A stretch of 64,000 nucleotides of DNA, taken from assembly GCA_021234155.1 (NCBI GenBank), contig JAJEKV010000028.1, positions 13,904,134 through 13,968,133 of the forward strand. The letters are read 5' to 3'. Below the pieces are notes generated by a model, which saw nothing but the letters and a program-made list of their open reading frames with translations, was not told the origin of the DNA and made no database searches. Positions 11,570-22,941 of the stretch are shown piece after piece; position 1 is the stretch's first letter, and the number at the start of each line of letters is the position of its first letter. The translations under genes and the position numbers were made by a program. Origin of the DNA: Isoetes taiwanensis. Its lineage: Eukaryota; Streptophyta; Lycopodiopsida; Isoetales; Isoetaceae.

Positions 11570-12776
11570 TGAGGGAAGTTGGCTGAGGGAAGATATCTTA
11601 GCTTGAGGCAATGAGAATGATGAGATAAGGGCAGTTGGCTGAGTACATATCTAAAAAACTCATGGAAAGTTTCATGACCACCTGCTTAATTTTGATGTAT
11701 AACTAGTGGGTACTTTACTAACAGTAATATATGGCGGATTAATATGTGTAAGATACTGCATCAAGTCTATCTTCTGGTGCATTACCTCTGTCTTTGTTCT
11801 TATTGCCTTGTTGATCTTTAGGAAAAATCATTCCTGTTTACAACCTCCTCAATTAATTTTCGCCTATGATCAGAAACTTTAAATTGTACTTATAACGCCC
11901 ACTATGAAGCGTAATACATTTTTACTGAGCTCTTTCAAGCAAATCTGGTTTTATTCCTTTTCTCGAGTGAGTCCGGAGTGAATCTTCCTCCTCTCACAAT
12001 TTTTGGCTGACTTCCATTTTAATTGGTTCAAACAGGGCCAATTGTTTTATATGTACAGACTACAGAATCATTCAATGCCACTTGTGGGCTCCTGAAAGAA
12101 TTTTTGGCAGATGTATGTTGGTTGGACATGATTCTATCATGCCGGAATTATATCTCAGCAATTTTTATCTGTTCGTGGGTGAATGATTTTATGTTGCAAT
12201 TAGTCAATGTTTGCAAGGGTCTTTGATGATAGATAAGGATTTTAATAGGATCTGTTTTGTCTAAAGATAAATAATTGTTTTTGTACTCTAGTTTCTTGGG
12301 TTAGTATGAAAATGCTTAAATGTTTGACATGCCGTGTTCAGAAATTGGCAGTGCAGAGGATTTCCCATTTTCAATCATGTCTCATCGCTACTGAACATGC
12401 CTTTTGAGAATTACCTTTGCCTATGCGAAAGAAAATTGCAGCGGAATATATAATCTTTCTGAGCTAGGTATTGTTCCATCTTCTTTTGGAACTCAATCTC
12501 TTTTACTGCACCTCTTTCCTACGAAAAGGGAATAAAGATTTTTTAAAAACACTGTGTTGATTTTGATTTTCGCTCAAACTATAGATTTAAAGATTTGCAA
12601 AAATGCATCCCGATGCATAGAGAGGAAGATGGTAACCTTGGAGGAGGCGGGAAAGGCGTTATTCTTCACCGCCAATCGAAAAATTCCGCCAGTTCAGAAT
12701 CCTAAGGGACGATGCATCCCGTAATCAAAAGCCGGCCAAATTTGACGAAACAAAATAGGAAAGAGGACGGATTTGC
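11570..12776. other. AT-rich region, nothing recognised
   Basis: This follows the zinc ORF and could include its 3' UTR. Short open frames here (for example 12023-12226) lack domains or splice logic. The A2 counterpart is 18660-19860. Confidence 0.4.
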
Positions 12777-12816
12777 ATGTTTGAGCAGAGCTTTTTGAGG
12801 CGCATCACTTCAAAAC

Positions 12817-13020
12817 AGGGAACCGTCCAAAGTTTTTTTTCCTTTTTTTCAAGGGCACGGTCGATCTCGGGGATTTGTTTCATCAAACGGACCTATATAA
12901 GCGGGAACGTCCGGTTTTTTTTTTCCTTCTTTTTCAAGGGCACGGTCGAACCCAAATTTTTCAAGGGCACGTGGTCGAACCCAGGTTTTTTTCTCATCAA
13001 AGAAAATAAGCGGGGAACAT
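12817..13020. repeat. minisatellite with CAAGGGCACGTGTCGAACC units
   Basis: The block 'gggaac.tcc - poly-T - caagggcacg(t)gtcga - catcaaa - ataagcgggaac.tcc' occurs about twice, with an extra 'caagggcacgtggtcgaaccc' subunit. The A2 counterpart is about 19911-20130. CACGTG is a palindromic G-box-type word, retained in all three A2 units. Confidence 0.7.
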
Positions 13021-13032
13021 CCTTTATATATG

Positions 13033-13240
13033 GTTTGATTATGCACAAGGACCCCTTATTCTAATGTTTATAACAAAAAGGTTTAACCTTTAAACAAAAA
13101 AGGGGGCAGAATGGGCCAAACAACAAGGGAAAGATGAGACGAGGACTAGAACGGACCAAACTCAAGCCAAGCACAACCAACTTACACACCGAACCTTTTG
13201 TTATTAATGTCTAATAATATGCAACGAGAGTCCTTTGATG
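13033..13240. repeat. dispersed repeat R, A1 copy
   Basis: It contains 'gcacaaggaccccttatt', 'aacaacaagggaaagatgag' and 'ttgttattaatgtctaataa'. Matching stretches occur at 20143-20340 (A2), 36505-36615 and 3310-3400. Confidence 0.7.
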
Positions 13241-13504
13241 GGCATATTTGCCCTTTATTCCTTGATCTGGACCATACATAGCAATCCTCGTTTGTGGGGT
13301 ATGCATGTACAAGTTTTTGTATACTGTATATTAAGATTTGCAAAATACTATAAGGTTTGAGAGAATGTACTTAATAGTGTTAATTTTGTACATGTATTGT
13401 AAATATATTTTTAAGGCTCCATTTGCCCTCATGAAACCCCGTGTGAATATGCACCCAAACCAAAGGGGGTTTAAGGGGGATTTTAATTTAAATGTGTTAA
13501 ACGC

Positions 13505-13690
13505 AATGGTTTGTGTTAATCATGTTAATGTTAATGGTAGTTGTGTGTTGATTGTTATATTAAAAAAAATTTTGGGCCCTTCGGGCCCTAACTAAAGCAA
13601 ATATAGGAAAACTTTATGGTCTTGTATTAATAATGTTAATGTTGGTTATATGTTGGTAGTTAAAAAAAAAAATTTGGGCCCTAACAAAAT
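13505..13690. repeat. imperfect tandem repeat with GGGCCC hairpin
   Basis: Two units share 'aatgttaatg.t.gtt', a poly-A run and 'tttgggccctaac'. The first also carries GGGCCC-TTC-GGGCCC, a strong hairpin at about 13576-13590. The A2 counterpart is about 20612-20795. Confidence 0.65.
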
Positions 13691-13742
13691 CAGACAAAGA
13701 AAACAAGACAAACGCATTGAAAAAAAACTAAGGTGCTGCACC

Positions 13743-13830
13743 ATATGCACCATATACTCAAGTTATAAAAAGCATTTTAGAATTTGCCAAATCACATACT
13801 CAAGTTATAGAGAGTGTTTTAAAATATGCC
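13743..13830. repeat. ~46-bp imperfect tandem repeat
   Basis: Two units of the type 'catatactcaagttata...ttttagaatttgcca' lie side by side. The A2 counterpart begins at about 20860. Confidence 0.65.
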
Positions 13831-14311
13831 ACATAGTTAAAGTACTTGTTTGTTATGGTTTCAAAACATGGACACTACATTACACTCCACATCCATAGGC
13901 TAACCTCAGAATATGTAGTATAATATTAGGGACCAGGAACTCTAAAAACAAATCCACCCAGAGCTCCTTTGTTTCCAACCCATTTGGATTTTGAAATTTG
14001 TTAATATTAAACACCAAAAAATGCAAAATTTGTTGGTTAACACTTCTATAGCTTCAAACATAAACAAAATTATAGAAATATCCCCAGTCATATGAACACT
14101 AAAATCCTGCATAAATGAGTAGTTAACTATCTAAAATAATAATAGTAAATTGAGGTTATGATGATGTTTCCAGAAGTCAAAATCCACCTTCAATATCTTG
14201 TCACGGAAATACTACGCAAGTCCTTAAATTCTGCAAAAGAAAGAATATGTCAGACCATCCAAATTCTCATAAAATGAGTAACGCCATTTAGTCTGGCAAT
14301 GCAAATACTAG

Positions 14312-14407
14312 AATGCAACATACTACTGCTCTTGTAAAAGCAAGTGCCTAGTCTAGGAAAATGCAACATACTACTGCTCTTGTAAAAGCAAGTGCCTAGT
14401 CTAGGAA
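14312..14407. repeat. 48-bp tandem duplication
   Basis: 14312-14359 and 14360-14407 are near-identical units containing 'gctcttgtaaaagcaagtgc'. A2 has the same pair at about 21420-21516, so this predates the A duplication. Confidence 0.85.
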
Positions 14408-14865
14408 ATAAACTAACACAGTTTTGCATTGCCAAGGGTATCTGGCTGACCCATGCAACAAGAGCAAGGAAGAAGAACCCGGTGAAGAAGCTTTGACTAC
14501 AAAGAATAGCATTGAGCCGTGTTTGGTGGAAGTTCCAATCTTAATGGATAAAGTTTTCGGTCCCCGGAATGCATCCACGACTATAAAATCCTCCTCGTCC
14601 AACGTTAAGTTCCTCAACAATACTTTCTTGCCACCATTCCAAACAGAAAAAGGAGAACCGCAGTCGCTAAGTAACCATGGTAAATGCTTTTTAACCTTAT
14701 TTTTGTAGTGTTATGAACATGTTCAACATGCCATATCCCCATTTGCGCTACCAACATCACGATTTGGAGAGACATTGGTCCGATCCTCATCAAAGATATA
14801 AGTACTTCCCATGATGACCCAGAGTCTCACGGTTTTTGCACCCTCGAAACATTCCATGCTGTTAA
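14408..14865 (-). pseudogene. DUF569 (plant beta-trefoil) gene fragment, A1 copy, frameshifted
   Basis: This is the A1 counterpart of the DUF569 fragment at 21506-21967. The same protein can be followed in pieces, but several 1-3 base differences at CAG/CTG-type sites interrupt it. Confidence 0.6.
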
Positions 14866-15187
14866 AAAGAAAACAAATTTAAGTCTATATCTAGCAGGCA
14901 TATATAAAAGCAACAATTATATCTACATCAAAGTCTTCCACGGTTCATGCCACGCCTTAAAATACAATAAAGCATGATAACCCCGCTCTACAATGATCAA
15001 GCAGATCCTAGCGAGATATACTTCTAGGTATTGAAAAATATGTAATGCCACAGTAAATAGCACGTTTCTGGAGAAATTTTTCCTATAAACATAAGATTCG
15101 GAATCAAAGAGGGGTAGTAAAAATCATAGGTTTCTGGAAAGAGTTTACAAACGCATTGCAATTTAGAAGATGTCAATCAATGCCTGC

Positions 15188-15610
15188 AAGGAAGAAGAGG
15201 ACCAAAGAATGCAGCAGCAGGGAGGATGATGAAGAATCGAATGCTGGGTGGGAAGAAAATGGCATTCCCCGTGGTCCGCTTGGAGAGTTTAGGCCCGGAT
15301 TATCGCCAGAACGAGGGATAGCAAGAAGGTGAGAGCAATTTTAGGTGCGCTTATTGGGTCCTCTCACGCATGCGATCCGGAAAGTGTTCGCGCAGGAGAC
15401 GAATCCGAAAGCCAGGGCAATATAGCTATGTCTAGACAAAGCAGTGAACCCATCTGTGTCGAATCACAAAATGAAAGGCTTGAAACTCACCACAGCAATC
15501 ATAGAATTAAAAAAAAAGGGGGCCCTGCGGGCTGGCTAACCAGGATAGTTGGACTGAAGCCAAAGATTGGAGATGCAATCACTTATCAGAAGCAGAGGTC
15601 TTCGACCTAA
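15188..15610 (+). pseudogene. basic/Ser-rich hypothetical ORF, A1 copy, frameshifted
   Basis: This is the counterpart of 22288-22719. The last ~90 codons (from about 15329) are open and end in KPKIGDAITYQKQRSST. The N-terminal part is broken by differences that all fall at CTG/CAG positions of A2. Confidence 0.55.
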
Positions 15611-15842
15611 ATCGCTCCAACAAGATTGTGGCCATCTCCAGCACAAATCGTATAACAAGGACGAAATCTCCAGCTGGAATGCCTGTGTTTTGTCCAGAGC
15701 TCCAATAACCAAACGGCACAAACAAAACCTACTAGACCTGTGTTAGCTTTTATGCCCTGTGTTCTACACGTATCTTTAAAAGCTCCAAAAGCTCCAGATA
15801 TGGCTGAATTTATTTGATATACCCCTGCCAGACCTATCTTAT

Positions 15843-15930
15843 CTTATATTATAATGTTTTATTATAAGTAATGGATCACGCCCTAAATTGGACGGCTGAG
15901 ATCGTTCAATCAAATAGGACGGCTTAGATG
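15843..15930 (+). mobile_element. 88-bp 5' end of Helitron B trapped at A1/A2 join
   Basis: The sequence is nearly identical to the first ~88 bp of B1 (from 22942): 'cttatattataatgtttta.tataagtaatggatcac...ggcttagatg'. It then switches to RepHel sequence. It was created by the tandem duplication whose right breakpoint lay within B1. Confidence 0.85.
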
Positions 15931-16682
15931 TACGACCCATGATTGTGACTGACGAAGGGAAGCTCAGGTTGACAAACTCTCCGTCGACTCCAAGCACGCT
16001 GAAGCAAAATAATTTATTTATTTTTCTACATACTTCATTGAAACCCGGCATCTCGTATAAGTTAACCAATGCACCCGGCAACGGAGGTAGCTGTGGGAGC
16101 AACCACTTGCCCTTATTACAGCAGAACCCATTTTTTTCAACATTCAGCAGCGGATCTGGCAGTACGTGCATCGTTTATTCCATGTGCACATTGTGAATGC
16201 TTGATGGATTGCTGATCGCATATGTTGTGCACGAGCATGCCAGTGTGCAAGCACATTTGACACTGGATCGTCCTCCATGGTGCTTGCTTCTGTCACAGCA
16301 CGATCTCTTCTCGAGTTTGCATATTGCTCTCTTTCCCTACGGCATATTTCTGCCCTGCCTGCCACGCCCAATCGAGCATACCATCCTGATCTGTATGTAC
16401 TCTGCTCACCTGCAACTCCCGATGAAGTCGCGACTAACTCGCTGTCACCGACAGACGAAACTCCTAGATTTGGAGGAGGCTCACATATTCTAATTCCAGG
16501 CGTGGGTGGGGAACAATTCCCCCCCTACGATATATGCCTGGCAGGATTCGCTCTCCCTCCCCCACCCGTTCAGCCTGACGTCGTCTAGCGCGTTCTCTCG
16601 CAAGTGCTCGCAAATTTGCATATCGTCCTATCCCTATCGGTTCTACGACGTTGCGAGTTGAGCGCGATGCGGTATCTTCCAT
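15931..16682 (-). pseudogene. truncated RepHel N-terminal fragment (A2)
   Basis: This is the second copy of the Helitron transposase N-terminus, cut at the duplication breakpoint just after the motif IMGRT. It keeps FCCNKGKWLLP with the paired cysteines expected of the family. A1 reads FWRNKGKWLLP at the same site because CAGCAG (16119-16124) appears as CGCCAG in A1. No Rep catalytic or helicase part remains. Confidence 0.85.
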
Positions 16683-16825
16683 AATGAATTCGGATATTAC
16701 TGCAAGACGTAATGTTTCAGAAAGAAAACTTACATGTTTTGCTCATCCAATAACGTATCCTCGCGAGTGGTATGTAATCGCAACGAGCTTGGGTGTCTGA
16801 AGTGGGAATCAGAGAAATGGCAGTG

Positions 16826-17280
16826 TTAACATAGTTATTCATTAATTATACGTTACTTAACGAGCTTAATTAATAGCGAGCTTAATGTAATAGTTTTTCT
16901 TTGATTCTATATCTCCATAACATGTCCATAACTTGGCACGTTTAAGTAATCATCATAACCATATAGATATTTTATAATATATTTATGGGTTAACATGATT
17001 ATATGATTAGCATAGGATGGTAGTGTTCACATAACTATCCATAATTATACGTTACCAATTATTTTTTGTATGTCACCTACAAAAATGGCATAATGCATAG
17101 CCCATCTCACAATGTGTGTAGTATGTCATGAGCTTAATATAATGGTTTTACTTTGAGTCCATACCTCCATAATATGTCCATAAAATGTGACATGTTTATA
17201 TAATCATCATAAGCGTATAGATATCTCATAAGACGTCTACGGACTAACATGATTATATGACTAGCATATATAGATATACA
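16826..17280. repeat. AT-rich ~200-bp imperfect tandem repeat (A2)
   Basis: This is the A2 counterpart of 9744-10200, nearly identical to it. Confidence 0.75.
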
Positions 17281-17377
17281 AAGTGATCAAGTCATCCGTA
17301 ATTATCCTTCTACTTCTGCTAGCATGGCAGCCTCGCTAGCCTCAACAATGCACCTTGATCGGTGGAGGCGGGTTAGG

Positions 17378-17701
17378 CTAGCGCGAGTCGTTTATCTTGA
17401 TTGAAATAGTAATAGAACCCTTAGATACTTTATCTAGCTCTTCAGAGAGCCTGTCCACTTGCGTCTGCAATTTCCTAGTCATCGCCGGAGGAGGACGTTT
17501 CCTATGGGATGCTATATGCAGGGCAATCTGGTTTCGTGCATGCTTTTGAAGGTTTCCCTTCCTAACAGTCATCCGAGGCACACTACGACTATTCTGCTCT
17601 TTCTCCAAATGCGCACCCGTATCAGGGATAACCGAGGACTCAGTAATCCCATTCTCTACTTCGGCTATAGACTCAGGGGTCAGTTCTATCAATTCCGCCA
17701 T
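17378..17701 (-). CDS. hypothetical protein with basic region and C-terminal coiled coil
   Basis: This is an open frame of about 107 codons from an ATG at 17701 (MAELIELTPESIAE). An acidic N-terminus is followed by a basic stretch (RMTVRKGNLQKHARNQ, later SHRKRPPP) and a heptad-like segment (TRKLQTQVDRLSEELDKV). The arrangement resembles a basic region plus leucine-heptad dimeriser, but it is not a recognisable bZIP. It is on the same strand and upstream of the RepHel fragment, so it could be an N-terminal exon of the Helitron protein or captured cargo. I do not know which. The A1 copy is frameshifted. Confidence 0.45.
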   Translation of the reverse strand: MAELIELTPESIAEVENGITESSVIPDTGAHLEKEQNSRSVPRMTVRKGNLQKHARNQIALHIASHRKRPPPAMTRKLQTQVDRLSEELDKVSKGSITISIKINDSR

Positions 17702-18171
17702 ACTACAATGAAAGAGACAAAAGGTCATATTAAAATAGCTCCAACAAATTGCCAACCCCATAACTCAACTTGACACTACATAGATGTTAAGTTCAATATT
17801 GAAATATTATAAAGGTACATTCAATGTTCCAGATCAACTGGTAACCATAGATTCATGTGTCATTCATCGATCTCGGGTGCGTAGCTATCTCTTGCAAATT
17901 CACGCTGTTAATCTGGGTATGTCTTGGCTGGGTTTAGACTACAGGATAGATGGTATTATTAAAGAATGACGTCTTGCTTGGATTAGACTATAGTACGGTC
18001 ATGTTTCAAAGTTCTGGTTAGATTGTTACAGAGCAGATAATACGGTCATGATTGGCTAAGATATTGACCAGATTGGAATTTAATGCCAATTAGCTTCGAC
18101 TGAATTGAATCCGGCTGGCTGTTGTGTGCTATATATTCTAGGTGCTGCTGGGAGATGGGTTCAAGGAGACG

Positions 18172-18626
18172 ATGGCTCCAAAGAAGAGAAAGTTTGAGGA
18201 GATGATCTCTGGTTGTTTTGAAGATTATCTTCCAGGGCCAAAACGACCTGAATTGATCCGTTAGTGGTGGTGGTTGATAGCTGGATTGTTGATGAGCAAG
18301 GAGATTGTTGGAATGGATTTATGGAAGACAATGTGGGCAGTTGCCATGGAATCATGGAAGATAAAGCAGCCAAGCATGATCCTGGTGGCTCTATCATTGA
18401 TGTGAATGAGGATGAATTGGATGACTTGATTCTTCCGGATCTTGACTTTGAACTACCTGAAGAGATTGAAGCATTTGAACTAACCAACTATTCTAAAGAG
18501 AGGCCCGATCTTCTTGTCTTACCATATTTACTTGGACATGACAATGTCATCGTTTGCAATAGTTTGCCTTTGTTTAAATCCTTGCTGGAGAAGTTGATGA
18601 ATATGGCCGTTGTAAGATCTGCCTGA
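18172..18626 (+). pseudogene. candidate nuclear zinc-ribbon protein, A2 copy (frameshifted)
   Basis: The start MAPKKRKFEEM is intact, and the codon that is TGA in A1 is CGA here. A small length difference then shifts the frame into a TAG near 18262, and the first CxxC pair is lost near 18560 where A1's 'agctgcc' reads 'agtttgcc'. Taken together, A1 and A2 indicate a single ancestral ORF of about 159 residues. Confidence 0.5.
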
Positions 18627-19910
18627 AAGAATGGGTCGTGGAATACTCATGTTAGCTTGAGGGAAGTTGGCTGAGGGAAGATATCTTAGCTTGAGGCAAT
18701 GAGAATGATGAGATAAGGGCAGTTGGCTGAGTACATATCTAAAAAACTCATGGAAAGTTTCATGACCACCTGCTTAATTTTGATGTATAACTAGTGGGTA
18801 CTTTACTAACAGTAATATATGGCGGATTAATATGTGTAAGATACTGCATCAAGTCTATCTTCTGGTGCATTACCTCTGTCTTTGTTCTTATTGCCTTGTT
18901 GATCTTTAGGAAAAATCATTCCTGTTTACAACCTCCTCAATTAATTTTCGTCTATGACTGTAACTTTCTGGTGTACTTATAACGTCCACTATGAAGCAGA
19001 ATACATTTTTTACGGAGCTCTTTCAAGCAAATCTGGTTTTATTCCTTTTCTCAGTGAGTCTGGAGTGAATCTTCCTCCTCTCACAATTTTTGGCTGACTT
19101 CCATTTTAATTGGTTCAAACAGGGCCAATTGTTTTATATGTACAGACTACAGAATCATTCAATGCCACTTGTGGGCTCCAGAAAGAATTTTTGGCAGATG
19201 TATGTTGGTTGGACATGATTCTATCATGCCGGAATTATATCTCAGCAATTTTTATCTGTTCGTGGGTGAATGATTTTATGTTGCAATTAGTCAATGTTTG
19301 CAAGGGTCTTTGATGATAGATAAGGATTTTAATAGGATCTGTTTTGTCTAAAGATAAATAATTGTTTTTGTACTCTAGTTTCTTGGGTTAGTATGAAAAT
19401 GCTTAAATGTTTGACATGCCGTGTTCAGAAATTGGCAGTGCAGAGGATTTCCCATTTTCAATCATGTCTCATCGCTACTGAACATGCCTTTTGAGAATTA
19501 CCTTTGCCTATGCGAAAGAAAATTGCAGCGGAATATATAATCTTTCTGAGCTAGGTATTGTTCCATCTTCTTTTGGAACTCAATCTCTTTTACTGCACCT
19601 CTTTCCTACGAAAAGGGAATAAAGATTTTTTAAAAACACTGTGTTGATTTTGATTTTCGGCTCAAACTATAGATTTCTGAAGATTTGCAAAAATGCATCC
19701 CGATGCATAGAGAGGAAGATGGTAACCTTGGAGGAGGCAGGAAAGGCAGTATTCTTCACTGCCAATCGAAAAATTCCGCCAGTTCAGGAATCCTAAGGGA
19801 CGATGCATCCCAGAATCAAAAGCTGGCCGCCCAAATTTGACGAAACAAAATAGGAAAGAGAACGGATTTGCATGTTTGAGCAGAGCTTTTTCGAGGCAGA
19901 CTCGCCCAAC

Positions 19911-20130
19911 AGGGGAACCGTCCGAAGTTGTTTTGCCCTTTTTTTTTCAAGGGCACGTGTCGATCTCAGGATTTGTTTCATCAAATGGACCTATATAGGC
20001 CTAAGCGGGGAACTTCCGAAGTTTTTTTTTCCTTCTTTTTCAAGGGCACGTGTCGAACCCAGCTTTTTCAGGGGCACGTGTCGAACTCAGGTTTTTTTCT
20101 CATCAAAGAAAATAAGCGGGGAACATCCTT
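19911..20130. repeat. minisatellite with CACGTG units (A2)
   Basis: This is the A2 counterpart of 12817-13020. All three 'gggcacgtgtcga' units keep the CACGTG palindrome. Confidence 0.7.
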
Positions 20131-20142
20131 TATATATGGTTT

Positions 20143-20340
20143 GATTATGCACAAGGACCCCTTATTCTAATGTTTATAACAAAAAGGTTTAACCTTTAAA
20201 CAAAAAAGGGGGCAGAATGGGCGTCAAACAACAAGGGAAAGATGAGACGAGGACTAGACGGACCAAACTCAAGCCAAGCACAACCAACTTACACACCAGA
20301 ACCTTTTGTTATTAATGTCTAATAATATGCAACGAGAGCT
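20143..20340. repeat. dispersed repeat R, A2 copy
   Basis: This is the same element as 13033-13240, differing by a few bases. Confidence 0.7.
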
Positions 20341-21505
20341 GTCGGATGGGCATATTTGCCCTTTATTCCTTGATCTGGACCATACATAGCAATCCTCGTT
20401 TGTGGGGTATGCATGTACAAGTTTTTGTATACTGTATATTAAGATTTGCAAAATACTATAAGGTTTGAGAGAATGTACTTAATAGTGTTAATTTTGTACA
20501 TGTATTGTAAATATATTTTTAAGGCTCCCGCTGCCCTACGTAACCCCCGTGTGAATATGCACCCAAACCAAAGGGGGTTTAAGGGGGATTTTAATTTAAA
20601 TGTGTTAAACGCAATGGTTTGTGTTAATCATGTTAATGTTAATGGTAGTTGTGTGTTGATTGTTATATTAAAAAAAATTTTGGGCCCTTCGGGCCCTAAC
20701 TAAAGCAAATATAGGAAAACTTTATGGTCTTGTATTAATAATGTTAATGTTGGTTATATGTTGGTAGTTAAAAAAAAAAATTTGGGCCCTAACAAAATCA
20801 GACAAAGAAAACAAGACAAACGCATTGAAAAAAAAAACTAAGGTCTTTTCCCATATGCACCATATACTCAAGTTATAAAAAGCATTTTAGAATTTGCCAA
20901 ATCACATACTCAAGTTATAGAGAGTGTTTTAAAATATGCCACATAGTTAAAGTACTTGTTTGTTATGGTTTCAAAACATGGACACTACATTACACTCCAC
21001 ATCCATAGGCTAACCTCGAATATGTAGTATAATATTAGGGACCGGGAACTCTAAAAACAAATCCACCAGAGCTCCTTTGTTTCCAACCCATTTGGAATTT
21101 GAGGCTTGTTAATATTAAACACCGGTAATGCAAAATTTGAATTGGTTAACACTTCTATAGCTTCAAACATAAACAAAATTATAGAAATATCCCCGGTCAT
21201 ATGAACACTAAAATCCCGTGATAAATGAGTAGTTAACTATCTAAAATAATAATAGTAAATTGAGGTTATGATGATGTTTCCGTAAGTCAAAATCCACCTT
21301 CAATATCTTGTCACGGAAATACTACGCAAGTCCTTAAATTACGCAAAAGAAAGAATATGTCGACCATCCAAATTCTCATAAAATGAGTAACGCCATTTAG
21401 TCCGGCAATGCAAATACTAGAATGCAACATACTCTTTGCTCTTGTAAAAGCAAGTGCCTAGTCTAGGAAAATGCAACATACTATCGCTCTTGTAAAAGCA
21501 AGTGC

Positions 21506-21967
21506 CTAGTCTAGGAAATAAACTAACACGCTTTGCATTGCCAAGGGTATCTGACCCATCTGCAGAACAAGAGCAAGGAAGAAGAACACGGTGAAGAAGC
21601 TTTGACTACGATAATAGCATTGAGCTGTGTTTGGTGGAAGTTCCAATCTTAATGGATAAAGTTTTCGTCCCCTGAATGCATCCACAGAGACTATAAAATC
21701 CTCCTCGTCAACGTTAAGTTCCTCAACAATACTTTCTTGCCGGTCATTCCAAAATGAAAAAGGAGAACTGCAGGCTGCTAAGTAACCATGGTAACAGCTT
21801 TTTAACCTTATTTTTGTAGTGTTATGAACATGTTCAACATGCCATATCCCCATTTCGCTACCAACATCACGATTTGGAGAGACATTGGTCTGATCCTCAT
21901 CGGCATATAAGTACTTCCCATGATGACCCAGGAGTCTCACAGTTTTTGCACCCTCGAAACATTCCAT
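21506..21967 (-). pseudogene. DUF569 (plant beta-trefoil, fascin-like) gene fragment, A2 copy
   Basis: From the ATG at 21967 the frame reads MECFEGAKTVRLLGHHGKYL, then YADEDQTNVSPNRD, WHVEHVH and IRLKSCYHGYLAACSSPFSF. This order is typical of the first trefoil of plant DUF569 proteins (MExFxxAKxVRLRSHHxKYLxAdeDe...IRLKScYxxYLtAS). The homology stops after about 85 residues; the remaining residues to the stop at 21506 do not resemble the family's second repeat. DUF569 proteins normally have two trefoils, so this is a 5' fragment. The cellular role of the family is not well defined. The basic ORF at 22288 is divergently oriented about 320 bp upstream, so the interval could hold a shared promoter. 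Confidence 0.75.
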
Positions 21968-22287
21968 CTTTGTTAAAAAGAAAACAAATTTAAGTCTATA
22001 TCTAGCAGGCATATATAAAGCAACAATTATATCTACATCAAAGTCTTCCACAGTTCATGCCGCTGCCTTAAAATACAATAAAGCATGATAACCCTGCTCT
22101 ACAATGATCAAGCAGTCTAGCAGATATACTTCTAGGTATTGAAAAATATGTAATGCCACAGTAAATAGCACGTTTCTGGAGAAATTTTTCCTATAAACAT
22201 AAGATTCGGAATCAAAGAGGGGTAGTAAAAATCATAGGTTTCTGGAAAGAGTTTACAAACGCATTGCAATTTAGAAGATGTCAATCA

Positions 22288-22719
22288 ATGCCTGCAAGGA
22301 AGAAGAGGACCAAAGAATGCAGCAGCAGGGAGGATGATGAAGAATCGAATGCTGGGTCGGAAGAAAATGGGCATTCCTGTGGTCTGCTTGGAGAGTTTAG
22401 GCCTGGGATTATCAGCAGAACGAGGGATAGCAAGAAGGTGAGAGCAATTTTCGGTGCAGTTATTGGGTCCTCTGCTGCATGCGGATCTGAGTGTTCTGGC
22501 AGGGAGACAGAATCCGAAAGCCAGGGCAATATAGCTATGTCTAGACAAAGCAGTGAACCCATCTGTGTCGAATCACAAAATGAAAGGCTTGAAACTCACC
22601 ACAGCAATCATAGAATTAAAAAAAAAGGGGGCCCTGCGGGCTGGCTAACCAGGATAGTTGGACTGAAGCCAAAGATTGGAGATGCAATCACTTATCAGAA
22701 GCAGAGGTGTTCGACCTAA
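22288..22719 (+). CDS. hypothetical basic, Ser/Glu-rich protein (143 aa)
   Basis: The ORF starts at ATG 22288 (MPARKKRTKECSSREDDEES) and ends KPKIGDAITYQKQRCST. The N-terminus has a short basic, NLS-like cluster, the middle is rich in Ser, Gly and Glu, and the C-terminus has KKKGGPAGWLTRIVGLKPK. I see no known domain. The A1 copy is broken, and a third C-terminal fragment lies beyond the Helitron array at 35966-36028. It is divergent from the DUF569 fragment. It could be an exon of a larger host gene. Confidence 0.45.
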   Translation: MPARKKRTKECSSREDDEESNAGSEENGHSCGLLGEFRPGIISRTRDSKKVRAIFGAVIGSSAACGSECSGRETESESQGNIAMSRQSSEPICVESQNERLETHHSNHRIKKKGGPAGWLTRIVGLKPKIGDAITYQKQRCST

Positions 22720-22941
22720 ATCGCTCCAACAAGATTGTGGCCATCTCCAGCACAAATCGTATAACAAGGACGAAATCTCCAGCTGGAATGCCTGTGTTTT
22801 GTCCAGAGCTCCAATAACCAAACGGCACAAACAAAACCTACTAGACCTGTGTTAGCTTTTATGCCCTGTTTAAAAGCTCCAGATATGGCTGAATATATTT
22901 GATATACCCCTGCCAGACCTATCTTATATTATAATATCTTA

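Larger units (their letters stand above)
8525..15930. repeat. tandem duplication copy A1 (~7.4 kb)
   Basis: A1 is colinear with A2 (15928-23031) over its whole length. The join at 15928-15931 shares ATGT with both parental breakpoints (8525-8528 and 23028-23031), so the duplication looks like a 4-bp microhomology event. The left end lies inside the RepHel gene and the right end 88 bp inside Helitron B1. The copies differ mainly at CAG/CTG sites and by a ~240-bp extra repeat in A1. Confidence 0.9.

Noticed and set aside
12777-13064. ORF with repeated Phe/Lys/Gly-Thr peptides
   Set aside because: It is a translation of the poly-T/CAAGGGCACG minisatellite; the A2 copy is in a different frame.
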